This document shows positions 1 to 9,210 of a DNA stretch of 64,000 nucleotides, piece after piece. Source of the DNA: an uncultured Flavobacteriaceae bacterium (GTDB taxonomy: Bacteria; Bacteroidota; Bacteroidia; Flavobacteriales; Flavobacteriaceae); NCBI GenBank assembly GCA_937901915.1, contig CALGUD010000150.1:1-64000 (forward strand), read 5' to 3'. How positions within the stretch are numbered: the first letter of the stretch is position 1; every line of letters begins with the position of its first letter. The position numbers and the translations under genes are program-made. Below the pieces are notes generated by a model. The model saw only the letters and a program-made list of their open reading frames with translations. It had not been told where the DNA came from and did no database searches.

Positions 1-376
1 TATGGTATGGCAGTCAGAAGTTTTAGTATCGACTAATTTCTTTTAAAAAAGCAGCAAACTCGGTGGTCATCCGTGTTCCCTGTGCAACTAAGTTCCAATC
101 TCGCTGTACAACTTCTTTAGTGTTTTTATCTAACCACCTACGTCGTTTTACGTGTAAATACACTGTGTTTCCACGAAGTGGAAAATCCTGAATAGTGACC
201 TCTTTGTGAAATCCGTGAGCGATTAATTGTCGGGTAGATTCTTCTTTTGGTGTTACATTACGCTCTTCAAAATAAAGATGCATGACTTCTCCATTCTTAG
301 TATTCTTTACCAGATCAAAATGATTGATCAGAAATTCAGGGAGAATAAGTTTGAGTAGGTCTAGATAGTTGTTCAA
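1..376 (-). mobile_element. ISAon1-like insertion sequence, partial, cut by the window edge
   Basis: The minus-strand protein at 23-376 matches the N-terminal protein of two-ORF ISAon1-type elements of Bacteroidota. The second, catalytic ORF should lie to the left, outside the window. The last 22 bases in the +1 frame read on past the stop of the first ORF (residues Thr-Lys-Thr-Ser-Asp-Cys-His-Thr-Ile), which resembles the start of the second ORF in this family. The right terminal inverted repeat should lie somewhere in 377-540, but no end could be recognised with only one side of the element visible. Confidence 0.7.
23..376 (-). CDS. ISAon1 family transposase N-terminal region protein
   Basis: The 117-residue product has the usual landmarks of the family: a LLKLILPEFL start, the LHLYFEE block, TPKE, GFHKE, QDFPLRGNTVYLH, a basic RRRWLD block and RDWNLVAQGTRMT. 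It is probably the DNA-binding part of a transposase whose DDE catalytic part is encoded by the next, overlapping ORF beyond position 1. The reading frame opens with TTG (Met-Asn-Asn-Tyr). It ends in a TAA at 23-25 inside the element, as is normal for this two-ORF arrangement. Family recognised from sequence; activity cannot be judged because the catalytic ORF and left end are missing. Confidence 0.8.
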   Translation of the reverse strand: MNNYLDLLKLILPEFLINHFDLVKNTKNGEVMHLYFEERNVTPKEESTRQLIAHGFHKEVTIQDFPLRGNTVYLHVKRRRWLDKNTKEVVQRDWNLVAQGTRMTTEFAAFLKEISRY

Positions 377-544
377 ATCTCTTTTTTTTACAAAAATCTG
401 AATTCTATTTTAAATTTCACACACAACTTTTGTACTTGATCCATTGTAACCCATTTAGGCTATACCGGTGAAATGCATGACAGGTTTTTAACTATACTTA
501 AAGATTTAAAAGTTTAGTAAAAACTTAGCATATTTATTTGTAAC

Positions 545-862
545 TTATTTAACCGAAGCACTAGGAGCATGGGCTCTCACAGATTCTATTCCATTTTCCA
601 TGCCAGCCTCAGAAGCATACATTTGACTGGTACCAATTACTTGTCCGTTTCCGGATTTCAAAACGAAATGAAATTTACCATTAGAGGCAGTTTTTCTTTC
701 AAACTTACTGTCGTCAGTTGAGTTTTCCCTTACTGAAGCAATCCCGGTATTAGCCCCTGCTTTACTTTCATAAGCTTGACTGGCAAGGATTATTTGTCCG
801 TTATTGGCTTTTAAATTAAAATAAAATTTGCTGTTTTTGTCACTTTGGAATATTTCAAACAT
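545..862 (-). CDS. YegP family (DUF1508) protein
   Basis: This 105-residue protein consists of two tandem repeats of about 48 residues. Each carries the YegP pattern: F-x-F-x-L-K-(A/S)-x-N-G-Q-(I/V)-I, then S-Q-x-Y-x-S-x-A-G, then a G-I-x-S-V-R block. The repeats start near residues 2 and 54. The family is small, cytoplasmic and of poorly defined function. Lone gene between the IS element and the ybaB-like gene, on the same strand as ybaB with a 56-base gap, so it could be co-transcribed from further right. The family call is firm; no molecular role is claimed. Confidence 0.85.
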   Translation of the reverse strand: MFEIFQSDKNSKFYFNLKANNGQIILASQAYESKAGANTGIASVRENSTDDSKFERKTASNGKFHFVLKSGNGQVIGTSQMYASEAGMENGIESVRAHAPSASVK

Positions 863-918
863 ATTATATTGTATTTAGTCTTTATGTAAAGATACGATTT
901 AAGTAAAGAATACGCTAT

Positions 919-1242
919 TTATTTAAACATATCCAATCCGGGAATGTCGGGCATACCTTCTTTCGCTACAGCACCTATTTCTGCTTCATTAACGCTTGTT
1001 GCTTTATTAATTAAGTTATTGATAGTAATAATCAGGTAATCTTCAAGTTCTTCTTTATCATTTAACAAAGACTCATCAATTTCCAACGACTTTAATTCCC
1101 TGTTAGCCGTCATTGAAGCTTTTATTAAATTGTTGTTACTGCTTTCTTCAACAATTACTGAGTTAAGCCTGTTTTTTGTTTCTTCTATTTTTTGCTGGGT
1201 TTCTTTTAGTTTACCCATCATTCCCATTAAATCTCCAAACAT
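919..1242 (-). CDS. YbaB/EbfC family nucleoid-associated protein
   Basis: The 107-residue product begins with the typical Met/Gly-rich helix ([20 protein letters not shown]), followed by a long amphipathic helix, a central beta region (residues 30-55, [16 protein letters not shown]) and a C-terminal helix with NNLINKA. These are the landmarks of YbaB/EbfC, a homodimeric DNA-binding protein that coats the nucleoid. It is often encoded beside dnaX and recR, but not here; its neighbour is a divergently transcribed oligopeptidase. Length is normal. Recognition rests on the N-terminal helix and the overall pattern. Confidence 0.8.
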   Translation of the reverse strand: MFGDLMGMMGKLKETQQKIEETKNRLNSVIVEESSNNNLIKASMTANRELKSLEIDESLLNDKEELEDYLIITINNLINKATSVNEAEIGAVAKEGMPDIPGLDMFK

Positions 1243-1307
1243 AATTATATAATTTAGTTTCTGATATAAACAAAATTACTAAATTGTAAATCAAATATCT
1301 TTATTTA

Positions 1308-3446
1308 ATGACCAAGAAATTTTCTCTAATCTTAATTAGTTTTATTTTTGCGGCTTCCTGTAAAGAAAAAGGATTAAAAATAAATATGGATAATTCAATT
1401 ACCCCACCAAAAGCGGATAAAATACCGGTTACGTTAGAAAAGCATGATGATGTAAGAATAGATAATTATTATTGGTTAAATGAAAGGGAAAACCCTAAGG
1501 TTATTAATTATTTAGAACAGGAAAACGATTATACAGATAAAGTAACGTCCCATACTAAAAAATTCCAGAAAGATCTCTTTGAGGAAATGAAGAGCAGGAT
1601 TAAAGAAGCAGATGAGTCTGTGCCTTATAGATTTAACGGGTATTGGTATATAACAAGATATGAAGAAGGGAAAGATTATCCCATTTACTCCAGGAAGAAA
1701 GAGTCTTTAGAAGCTCCCGAAGAAATTCTGTTTGATTGTAATCAAATGGCTGAGGGGCATACATATTTTAATTTAAAAGGCATAAGTATCAGCCAGAACA
1801 ATAAGCTGGCAGCTTTTGGCACAGATACTTTAGGCAGACGAACCTACCAGCTTTACATTAAAAATCTCGAAACAGGAGAAATTTTGCCTGTTAAGATTGA
1901 CAATACAACCGGCAGCAGTACGTGGGCTAATGATAATAAAACATTATTTTATACCCGAAGAGACGAACAAACCCTGAGGTCAGATAAAATATATAAGCAT
2001 ATTTTAGGAACTAATGTAGCCGATGATAAACTCGTGTATGAAGAGAAAGATGACACTTTTAATGCTTTTGTGTATAAATCCAAGTCAAAAAAATATATCA
2101 TCTTTGGTTCTCACAGTACATTAACCTCAGAGTATAGTTTTATTCCTGCCGATAAACCGGAGAGTGCATTAAAAGTTTTTCATCCCAGAGAAAGGGGTTT
2201 AGAATATGGTATTTCTCATTATAACGATTCATTTTATGTCTTAACAAATGCAGATGACGCCTCTAATTTTAAATTAATGAAAACTCCTGAAGATATGACA
2301 GGGAGGAAGAACTGGACAGAAGTAATAGCGCATAGGGAAGATGTACTATTAGAGGATATAGATATTTTTAAAGATTATTTGGTTGTAAGTGAACGGAGCA
2401 ACGGATTAAATCAGATACGGATTAAGCGTTGGGATGGCAAAGACGATTACTATTTGCCTTTTGAAAATGAGACTTACACGGCTTATACATCTATTAATAT
2501 AGATTTTGATACTGATATTTTAAGATATGGTTACAATTCTTTAACCACTCCCAGTTCTATTATTGATTTTAATATGTTAACCCGTGAAAAGGAAATAAAA
2601 AAAGAACAGGAAGTACTGGGAGGAAAATTCGACAAAAATAATTACGTTTCAGAAAGGATATGGGCCACAGCAAAGGATGGGGCTAAAATCCCTATGTCCC
2701 TTGTGTATCATAAGAATATTAAAAAAAATGGACAGAATCCTCTACTACTATACGGTTATGGTTCGTATGGTTCAACGGTAGATCCATATTTTTCAACAGT
2801 GCGTCTAAGTTTACTGGATAGAGGTTTTATTTATGCAATAGCACATGTAAGGGGAGGGGAGTATTTAGGAAGAAAATGGTATGAAGAGGGAAAAATCTTA
2901 AGGAAAATGAATACATTTACAGACTTTATAGATTGTTCAAAATTTTTGATAAACCAAAAATACACATCATCGAAACATTTATATGCCATGGGCGGATCGG
3001 CCGGAGGGTTATTAGTAGGGGCAGTAATAAATATGGCCCCTGAATTATATAACGGAGCAGTATTATCAGTACCTTTTGTTGATGTACTTACCACCATGTT
3101 AGATGATTCTATACCATTAACAACAGGTGAGTATGATGAATGGGGAAATCCCAATGAAAAAAAAATTTATGACTATATAAAATCATATTCTCCGTATGAT
3201 AACGTTATAACACAAGATTATCCTAATATATTAGTAACAACAGGGTTACATGACTCACAGGTTCAATATTGGGAGCCGGCAAAGTGGGTAGCAAAATTGA
3301 GAGAACTTAAAACTGATAAAAATATATTACTTTTACACACCAATATGGATGCCGGACATGGAGGTGCATCAGGCAGATTTGAAGCGCTGAAAGAGGTTGC
3401 CGAAGATTATGCTTTTCTATTAGATTTAGAAGGTATTAATGAATAA
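1308..3446 (+). CDS. Oligopeptidase B-like S9A serine peptidase lipoprotein
   Basis: This 712-residue protein starts with a lipoprotein signal (lipobox A-A-S-C, Cys18), so it should be anchored at the envelope. Residues ~40-430 form the beta-propeller half of the prolyl-oligopeptidase fold (early motif RIDNYYWLNER). The C-terminal hydrolase half carries GGSAGG with nucleophile Ser564, Asp649 (GLHDSQV) and His684 (AGHGG). The Tyr-Gly-Ser-Tyr-Gly stretch and the EYDEWGNP block are typical of oligopeptidase B, which cleaves short peptides after basic residues. Single-gene transcription unit, with 145 bases to the next gene. Specificity for Arg/Lys is inferred from family membership. A lipoprotein form is common in Bacteroidota. 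Confidence 0.88.
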   Translation: MTKKFSLILISFIFAASCKEKGLKINMDNSITPPKADKIPVTLEKHDDVRIDNYYWLNERENPKVINYLEQENDYTDKVTSHTKKFQKDLFEEMKSRIKEADESVPYRFNGYWYITRYEEGKDYPIYSRKKESLEAPEEILFDCNQMAEGHTYFNLKGISISQNNKLAAFGTDTLGRRTYQLYIKNLETGEILPVKIDNTTGSSTWANDNKTLFYTRRDEQTLRSDKIYKHILGTNVADDKLVYEEKDDTFNAFVYKSKSKKYIIFGSHSTLTSEYSFIPADKPESALKVFHPRERGLEYGISHYNDSFYVLTNADDASNFKLMKTPEDMTGRKNWTEVIAHREDVLLEDIDIFKDYLVVSERSNGLNQIRIKRWDGKDDYYLPFENETYTAYTSINIDFDTDILRYGYNSLTTPSSIIDFNMLTREKEIKKEQEVLGGKFDKNNYVSERIWATAKDGAKIPMSLVYHKNIKKNGQNPLLLYGYGSYGSTVDPYFSTVRLSLLDRGFIYAIAHVRGGEYLGRKWYEEGKILRKMNTFTDFIDCSKFLINQKYTSSKHLYAMGGSAGGLLVGAVINMAPELYNGAVLSVPFVDVLTTMLDDSIPLTTGEYDEWGNPNEKKIYDYIKSYSPYDNVITQDYPNILVTTGLHDSQVQYWEPAKWVAKLRELKTDKNILLLHTNMDAGHGGASGRFEALKEVAEDYAFLLDLEGINE

Positions 3447-3534
3447 TTTAAGTTAAATAACCTTGTTAAACCCAGAAATATTGAGGGTTTGGAGCATTTA
3501 ATTAAGAATTGAAGCTCAATTAAAAAAAATACAT

Positions 3535-3542
3535 TAAATTTG
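3535..3542 (+). promoter_or_regulatory. Candidate Bacteroidota -7 box (TAAATTTG)
   Basis: This is an exact TAnnTTTG match 51 bases upstream of the cysteine-synthase-like gene. A TTG at 3509-3511 lies 23 bases upstream, at the long end of the accepted -33/-7 spacing. Start of transcription would be near 3549. Confidence 0.4.
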
Positions 3543-3593
3543 TAAGGTTTTGAATTTATTTAAAACCGTTTTGTACCTAACCCAACTATTTGT

Positions 3594-4634
3594 ATGGAAC
3601 AAAAAATTAAAGCTTACGAGAACATATTAGAACTTATTGGGCAAACCCCTCTTATAAAATTAAATAGAATAACGGAAAAATATGAAGGAGATTTTTATGC
3701 AAAGGTAGAGGCTTTTAACCCGGGACATTCAACAAAGGACCGTATTGCTCTTTACATTATTGAAGAGGCTGAAAAGCGGGGCATTCTTAAACCAGGTGAT
3801 ACCATTATTGAAACCACTTCAGGTAATACGGGCTTCAGCATTGCTATGGTAAGTATTATAAAAGGATATGAATGTGTTTTGGCAGTTAGTTCTAAATCAT
3901 CAAAAGATAAGATAGATATGTTACGTTCCATGGGGGCCAAAGTATATGTTTGTCCCGCCCATGTCAGTGCAGATGATCCCAGGTCATACTACCAGGTTGC
4001 TAAAAGTCTACATGAAGAAATTAAAGGATCCATATATATTAATCAATATTTTAACGAATTAAATATTGATGCTCACTACAAAACCACCGGACCCGAAATA
4101 TGGGAACAAACAGCCGGCCAACTTACGCACTTCATTGCCTGTAGTGGCACAGGAGGTACTATTTCAGGAACTGCCAGGTATTTAAAGGAAAAGAATCCTA
4201 ATATAAGAATTATAGGAGTTGATGCTTACGGCTCTGTATTAAAAAAATATCATGAAACACGTGAATTTGATGCAGAAGAGATATATCCGTACAGGATCGA
4301 AGGTTTAGGTAAAAATCTTATCCCTACGGCAACAGACTTTGATATTATTGACGACTTTGTAAAAGTAACCGATGAAGAGAGTGCACACACTGCAAGAGAG
4401 GTATCTAAAACTGAGGGTATTTTTGTAGGTTATACCAGTGGTGCTGTAATGCAGGCAGTAAAACAATTATCAATTTCAGGAGAATTTAATAAAGACAGTA
4501 AAGTGATCATGATTTTCCCAGATCACGGCTCAAGGTATATGAGTAAAATCTATAGTGATGACTGGATGAGTAACCAAGGGTTCTTTGATAGTATTAATTC
4601 AGAAGAAGAAAGAAGAATAGAATATATAAAATAA
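3594..4634 (+). CDS. PLP-dependent cysteine synthase family protein, candidate cysteate synthase
   Basis: This 346-residue fold-type II PLP enzyme has the pyridoxal lysine at Lys48 (NPGHSTKDR), the substrate loop TSGNTG at 75-80 and a glycine-rich phosphate loop ([12 protein letters not shown], near 183-194). It belongs to the cysteine synthase / cystathionine beta-synthase family, which replaces a beta-leaving group of serine derivatives with a sulfur nucleophile. The next gene on the same strand is a cysteate/serine acyltransferase-like enzyme. I therefore infer that it may make cysteate from O-phosphoserine or a similar donor and sulfite for sulfonolipids. Ordinary cysteine synthesis is the main alternative. 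The gene is followed by a strong terminator at 4661-4691. Confidence 0.75.
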   Translation: MEQKIKAYENILELIGQTPLIKLNRITEKYEGDFYAKVEAFNPGHSTKDRIALYIIEEAEKRGILKPGDTIIETTSGNTGFSIAMVSIIKGYECVLAVSSKSSKDKIDMLRSMGAKVYVCPAHVSADDPRSYYQVAKSLHEEIKGSIYINQYFNELNIDAHYKTTGPEIWEQTAGQLTHFIACSGTGGTISGTARYLKEKNPNIRIIGVDAYGSVLKKYHETREFDAEEIYPYRIEGLGKNLIPTATDFDIIDDFVKVTDEESAHTAREVSKTEGIFVGYTSGAVMQAVKQLSISGEFNKDSKVIMIFPDHGSRYMSKIYSDDWMSNQGFFDSINSEEERRIEYIK

Positions 4635-4660
4635 TTAGCATATTATTTATGTTAAACTGA

Positions 4661-4691
4661 ATCCCCAAAGCTTTATTTGGGGATTTTTTTT
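4661..4691 (+). terminator. Intrinsic terminator after the cysteine-synthase-like gene
   Basis: A perfect 9-bp stem (ATCCCCAAA at 4661-4669, TTTGGGGAT at 4676-4684) with a 6-base loop is followed directly by a T tract to about 4690. It lies 26 bases after the stop codon and separates this gene from the acyltransferase downstream. Confidence 0.9.
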
Positions 4692-4747
4692 GTTTAATTG
4701 TTTTAGAATTGCCCCGAATAATTTTATGATACATAATTAAATTTGGT

Positions 4748-4755
4748 TATTTTTG
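4748..4755 (+). promoter_or_regulatory. Candidate -7 box (TATTTTTG) for the acyltransferase gene
   Basis: Exact TAnnTTTG match 47 bases upstream of the start codon and just after the terminator, where an independent promoter is expected. No convincing -33 TTTG was seen at the right distance. Confidence 0.35.
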
Positions 4756-4802
4756 CGTGCTAACTGAAATTAACGTTTAGTTAATATTTAAGACAGTTTT
4801 AA

Positions 4803-6062
4803 ATGAAAGATGTATTTGCTAGAATTATTGAAAACAAAGGCCCTTTAGGTAAATGGGCTTCCCAGGCTGAAGGTTATTTTATATTTCCTAAACTAGAAGG
4901 AGAACTGGGAAACCGCATGAAGTTTAATGGGAAAGAGGTCATTGTATGGAGTATAAATGATTATTTAGGATTAGGAAATCACCCTGAAGTTCGTAAGGCC
5001 GATGCTGATGCAGCTAAAGAATATGGAATGGCTTACCCCATGGGTGCCCGGATGATGAGCGGACATACAGATATGCACGAACAACTGGAAAGAGAGTTAG
5101 CCGAATTTGTGGATAAAGAATCAGCTTATTTATTGAATTTCGGGTATCAGGGAATGGTTTCAACTATTGATGCCCTGGTAAATAAAAATGACGTAATTGT
5201 GTATGATGTTGATGCTCATGCATGTATTATTGATGGTGTTAGATTACATATGGGCAAACGGTTTACCTATAAACACAATGACGTAGAAAGCCTTGAAAAA
5301 AACCTTGAGCGTGCCACAAAAATGGCTGATCTCACCGGTGGTGGTATTTTAGTCATTACGGAAGGTGTTTTTGGAATGAGAGGTGAGCAGGGAAAATTAA
5401 AAGAAATTGTAGATTTAAAGAAAAAATATGACTTTCGGTTATTTGTAGATGATGCTCATGGATTCGGAACCCTTGGAAAAACCGGAGCAGGAGCAGGAGA
5501 GGAGCAAGGGGTTCAGGATCAGATTGATATTTATTTCGGCACCTTTGCAAAATCAATGGCAAGTATAGGGGCTTTTATAGCAGGAGACAAGGACATTATC
5601 CAGTACTTAAAATATAACTTACGATCACAAATGTTTGCTAAATCTTTACCTATGCCTATAGTAGCAGGAGCTTTAAAACGTTTGGATATGTTGAGGAGCA
5701 TGCCGGAACTTAAAAATAAACTTTGGGAGAATGTAAATGCACTTCAGAATGGATTAAAAAACAGAGGATTTGATATTGGTACTACACAAACTTGTGTAAC
5801 TCCTGTTTATCTTCAGGGAAGTATTCCGGAGGCAATGGCTTTGGTAAAAGATCTACGTGAAAATTATGGTGTGTTCTGTTCTATTGTGGTTTATCCTGTG
5901 ATCCCTAAAGGATTAATACTTTTAAGAATGATCCCAACATCAAGACATACTATGCAGGATATTGAAGAAACACTTGAAGCTTTTTCTATTATACGCGACC
6001 GTTTAGAAAATGGTACCTACAAACGCCTTTCAGCAGCAGTTACTGCGGCCATGGGTGAATAA
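4803..6062 (+). CDS. Alpha-oxoamine synthase (serine palmitoyltransferase-like), candidate cysteate-fatty acyl transferase
   Basis: This 419-residue fold-type I PLP enzyme belongs to the alpha-oxoamine synthase family. Visible landmarks are SINDYLGLGNHPEVRK near residue 51, the DDAHGFG(T)LG block near 217 and the PLP lysine Lys250 in GTFAKSMAS. These enzymes condense an amino acid with an acyl thioester and release CO2. The relatives I recall from gliding flavobacteria use cysteate to make the capnine base of sulfonolipids. That assignment is supported by the upstream cysteine-synthase-like gene, though a terminator at 4661-4691 separates the two. Alternatives are serine palmitoyltransferase or glycine C-acetyltransferase; the resemblance to the flavobacterial enzyme makes cysteate the favoured substrate. 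Confidence 0.75.
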   Translation: MKDVFARIIENKGPLGKWASQAEGYFIFPKLEGELGNRMKFNGKEVIVWSINDYLGLGNHPEVRKADADAAKEYGMAYPMGARMMSGHTDMHEQLERELAEFVDKESAYLLNFGYQGMVSTIDALVNKNDVIVYDVDAHACIIDGVRLHMGKRFTYKHNDVESLEKNLERATKMADLTGGGILVITEGVFGMRGEQGKLKEIVDLKKKYDFRLFVDDAHGFGTLGKTGAGAGEEQGVQDQIDIYFGTFAKSMASIGAFIAGDKDIIQYLKYNLRSQMFAKSLPMPIVAGALKRLDMLRSMPELKNKLWENVNALQNGLKNRGFDIGTTQTCVTPVYLQGSIPEAMALVKDLRENYGVFCSIVVYPVIPKGLILLRMIPTSRHTMQDIEETLEAFSIIRDRLENGTYKRLSAAVTAAMGE

Positions 6063-6126
6063 AAGAGTTAGCTGTCAGTTAAATAATTTAATTCAGAGGT
6101 ATATTTTTTTTAAATAGATTTCTTAT

Positions 6127-7011
6127 CTAGTGTATTGTAATGCTGAATGAAGCTTGAAAATCTGAATTTGGATTTAGGGATAAAATCCCTTCTTTGGTTT
6201 TTAAATTTGAGTCTGTATTTTCATTGTCGGTTACTCCTAACCAGGGTTCAATACAAATAAAATCCCCATCGGGTTTGGCCCAAATACCTAAATATTCAAA
6301 ATCTCTGAAATCGACAGATAAAACTGGCCCTTTGGTTTTATGATTAAAACTTACCGACCTGGATTTCAAATCTTTTAAAATGAGTGCATCATTATTAAAT
6401 AGGGAGTGTTCTAGAAAAAGAGAGTCAGATTTGCTTAAAAGAGGCCGGGTTTCTCTACTTAAAAGACCCTCATCATTTAATAGATAGGTGTTACAATTTT
6501 CTTTTTCTTCAAATTTTAAAAAATAATCATCATAATTTTCATAACCGGTTAGCGGACATTTAAAAGCCGGGTGCCCACCTAAGGAAAAATACATAATACT
6601 ATCACCATGGTTGACGATTTTATGGTTTATTGTAATAACCGGGCCATCGACAGAAAAAGTGATGTTAAATTCAAATTTAAAAGGATAAATTTTCAGTGTT
6701 TCTTCAGAATATTTATATTGGAATGTAATAGAGTTATCAGAATGATACGCAATGTTGAGTTTTTCATTGTTCCTGATAAATCCATGTTTAGGAATGGAAT
6801 ATTCTTTACCTTCAAAAGTATATTTTCCATTTTTTAATGCACCAATCACAGGAAAAAGAACCGGTGCATAGCTGTTCCATATATCCGGATTGGCATTCCA
6901 CATATATTCATCACCTCCTTTATTTTGAATGCTGCAAATCTCAGCACCTTTTTTAGTGATTCTAACTTTTAGAAAATCGCTTTTAATCGTAAAAGATTCA
7001 GAATTTTGCAT
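6127..7011 (-). CDS. Aldose 1-epimerase family protein
   Basis: The 294-residue protein has the galactose mutarotase-like beta-sandwich signature. There is a GAEICSI start, a PVLFPVIGALKNG block near residue 50, KHGFIRN near 75, the catalytic-type GGHPAFKCP in the middle and IEPWLG near the C-terminus. This is the LacX/YihR-like branch, which interconverts anomers of an unknown sugar; typical members have 280-300 residues. It stands alone between the acyltransferase and the FMN reductase, with no sugar operon around it to indicate a substrate. No signal peptide, so cytoplasmic. Confidence 0.8.
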   Translation of the reverse strand: MQNSESFTIKSDFLKVRITKKGAEICSIQNKGGDEYMWNANPDIWNSYAPVLFPVIGALKNGKYTFEGKEYSIPKHGFIRNNEKLNIAYHSDNSITFQYKYSEETLKIYPFKFEFNITFSVDGPVITINHKIVNHGDSIMYFSLGGHPAFKCPLTGYENYDDYFLKFEEKENCNTYLLNDEGLLSRETRPLLSKSDSLFLEHSLFNNDALILKDLKSRSVSFNHKTKGPVLSVDFRDFEYLGIWAKPDGDFICIEPWLGVTDNENTDSNLKTKEGILSLNPNSDFQASFSITIH

Positions 7012-7121
7012 TGAAACAGCTTTAGTTTTATTTACTCTTCAAAAATAATAATTTGCTATGAGTATTCACTTAATATATAGTTTTTTGGTGGTATATTTAA
7101 TTATTATTAACTAAGTATTTA

Positions 7122-7652
7122 ATGAAAACTATTTTAGCATTCGCAGGGAGTAATTCTTCCACTTCAATCAATTATGAATTAGTAAAATATACTACGTCAC
7201 AAATCAAGAATTTTGATATTCAGCTTTTAAAAATGTCAGACATGCCTTTTCCTATGTACAGTATTGATGCTGAAAAGAATGATGGCTTTAAGAACTCATT
7301 AATAGAATTGCATGAAGATATTAAGAAGGCATCCGGTATAATCATATCGGTTAATGAGCATAACAGTAACCCTTCGGCATACTTTAAGAATCTTATTGAC
7401 TGGCTGTCAAGGCTAGACAGAAAGTTCCTGGACAATAAAAAAGTATTATTAATGAGCACTTCAGGCGGAGAGCGGGGCGGACAAGGAGCTTTAACCACAG
7501 TAAAAAATTTACTACCACGTTTTGGTGCCGTGGTGGTTGATACTTTTTCACTACCATTCTTTAATACGAATTTTTCAGAGAACACGATTGGTGATACCGA
7601 CTTAAAAACCGAACATTTAAAAGTGCTTAATGATTTTCTAAGCGAGGTTTAA
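7122..7652 (+). CDS. NADPH-dependent FMN reductase family protein
   Basis: This 176-residue flavodoxin-fold protein has an N-terminal phosphate/FMN loop (FAGSNSSTSIN, residues 7-17), the middle block VNEHNSNPSAYFKNLIDWL and MSTSGGERGGQGAL near 112. These features fit NAD(P)H:FMN/quinone reductases of the ArsH/ChrR/Azr group. The SGGERGG loop is a usual flavin-contact segment. The gene is divergent from the epimerase-like gene and 39 bases upstream of a hypothetical gene on the same strand. The physiological electron acceptor cannot be told from sequence. Confidence 0.85.
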   Translation: MKTILAFAGSNSSTSINYELVKYTTSQIKNFDIQLLKMSDMPFPMYSIDAEKNDGFKNSLIELHEDIKKASGIIISVNEHNSNPSAYFKNLIDWLSRLDRKFLDNKKVLLMSTSGGERGGQGALTTVKNLLPRFGAVVVDTFSLPFFNTNFSENTIGDTDLKTEHLKVLNDFLSEV

Positions 7653-7691
7653 GTCTTTTGTAGTTTAATAAATTCCCCTTCATTAAAAATA

Positions 7692-8816
7692 ATGCAATTA
7701 AGTAACATAATAAAAATAGTTATATTGGTTGTGCTAGTGGTCATTGTTTACAAGGTCTCTAAAAAGCCAATTCTTATATACATATCCAAATTATCTTTGC
7801 CGGAGGAAGTTACTTCATATAAAAGTATATCGGAAGCATCACTTGCTTCTGAAAATCATGAAATGAAAAAACTATTTGATGACCATGATGATTATCCTCC
7901 TCTAAAAGATTTTTTTTATGACTTCATTAATAAAAATCACTATATAAAAACTTTTGATAAAAGTGACGAATGCGCTGATTGTTATATTTATTGGAGACTC
8001 AATAACCGAGGGGATATAACAGACTCAATTGCTGTTACGAGTGGAAAACTATTTAATTCCGGAGTGTTTTTTTATAATGACTATTATATAGATTGGTTCA
8101 ATACAGGTGATAAAACTAAGAAAAACTATATAGAAGTTATAGATGACAGTACGCTTACAAGAGATCAGATTAAAACCTATATAAAAGACGCAAAAGCCCT
8201 GGATTCCGGTGTTGATTATTCTGATTTTAAAAATGTAAAAATAGATCTTTTTATATTTAATGGGGAAGGGTGGTCTTTGATAAAGTCCAAAAAACTCTAT
8301 AACGAGATAGTTCCTGTAGAAGAAGAAAGGGACTATAAGTCGAAAGGAAAAGAACAATTACACTTGATGAAGGATACTGAGACATTTAGTCTAAAATTGG
8401 AATCTTATTTTGGGAGCTTTAAGAAAAGATACACATTACTGGATAGATTCCGACCCACGTATTTAAAAAATAAAAGTAAAGAATATACTTTTGAAGTTGT
8501 AGCTTTTAAAAAAATTAAATATGATGAACCATCAAAATTCAGCTTTGCGGATGTTAGTTATGGACCTCCCGGATGGTATGGAATTGGTTATGTCACACTA
8601 AATTACGGATCAGAACCCGTTATCCCTTTTAAACTGGAGGCAATAGAATATGAAGACAAAATTGAAACAGGAATCAATATTTATTATCCGGAAATGGAGA
8701 CCGGAGAAGTCCTTACTCTGGCAATAATAAGCGCTAAAAGAAACAGAGAGGATCCTCTTGATTATAACGGTCTGTACGTTATAAGGCCTAAAGAGATATT
8801 GGCAGTAGAAGAATAG
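7692..8816 (+). CDS. Hypothetical membrane-anchored protein
   Basis: The 374-residue protein is not recognised. It starts with one hydrophobic segment (about residues 5-21, rich in Val/Ile/Leu) followed by a Lys-rich stretch, consistent with an N-terminal anchor and a soluble remainder. The middle is rich in Asp, Tyr and Lys with a Cys-Ala-Asp-Cys pair near residue 95. The C-terminal third looks beta-rich (GPPGWYGIGYVTLNYG near 293). It follows the FMN reductase gene by 39 bases and could be co-transcribed. No domain is claimed. Real gene status is supported by length, Bacteroidota-like codon use and absence of a competing frame. Confidence 0.7.
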   Translation: MQLSNIIKIVILVVLVVIVYKVSKKPILIYISKLSLPEEVTSYKSISEASLASENHEMKKLFDDHDDYPPLKDFFYDFINKNHYIKTFDKSDECADCYIYWRLNNRGDITDSIAVTSGKLFNSGVFFYNDYYIDWFNTGDKTKKNYIEVIDDSTLTRDQIKTYIKDAKALDSGVDYSDFKNVKIDLFIFNGEGWSLIKSKKLYNEIVPVEEERDYKSKGKEQLHLMKDTETFSLKLESYFGSFKKRYTLLDRFRPTYLKNKSKEYTFEVVAFKKIKYDEPSKFSFADVSYGPPGWYGIGYVTLNYGSEPVIPFKLEAIEYEDKIETGINIYYPEMETGEVLTLAIISAKRNREDPLDYNGLYVIRPKEILAVEE

Positions 8817-8970
8817 TGCTTACATAAACTATTAAGGGAAAATGGTCGCACAAGAGAGACTAGAAAGGTGAGTAGTAAAAAAACCCATATTTAACTTACA
8901 ATGTGAACACTAAATGAAAAATAATTTCATACACTTTACTTAATTTTTAATATTTGGTTAAAAAGTATTT

Positions 8971-9210
8971 ATGCATACTGCCCATTTAAAAATTAGTGAT
9001 AAAATTTATGACAGGCTTATGGCTTTGTTGAATGATTTTAGTAAAGACGACCTGGAAGTTATCTCAGAAAGTACTTATTATACTGAAGCCAAAGAGTATC
9101 TTCAAAGCGAATTGGAGAGTATTAAAAAAGGTAAAGCAAAATTCTTATCCGTAGAAGAAGCCGAAGAACGATTTGAGAAAATCATAAAAAAATATAAGGA
9201 TCCGTCTTAA
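8971..9210 (+). CDS. Small antitoxin-like protein (orphan)
   Basis: This 79-residue acidic/lysine-rich protein begins HTAHLKISDKIYDRLMALL and ends with SVEEAEERFEKIIKKY. This is the layout of RelB/ParD-like antitoxins that in Bacteroidota precede RelE/ParE toxins: an N-terminal DNA-binding part followed by a helical toxin-wrapping tail. The sequence directly after its stop encodes a recognisable but broken toxin start (see 9188-9273). The antitoxin therefore appears to have lost its partner. Family assignment is by pattern and context. Confidence 0.65.
   Translation: MHTAHLKISDKIYDRLMALLNDFSKDDLEVISESTYYTEAKEYLQSELESIKKGKAKFLSVEEAEERFEKIIKKYKDPS

Noticed and set aside
41..55. TTTTTTAAAAG on the minus strand as a -1 programmed frameshift site of the IS element
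   Set aside because: A -1 shift there leads quickly to a TAG; the frame that resembles the second ORF is +1 relative to the first, and the rest of the element is outside the window.
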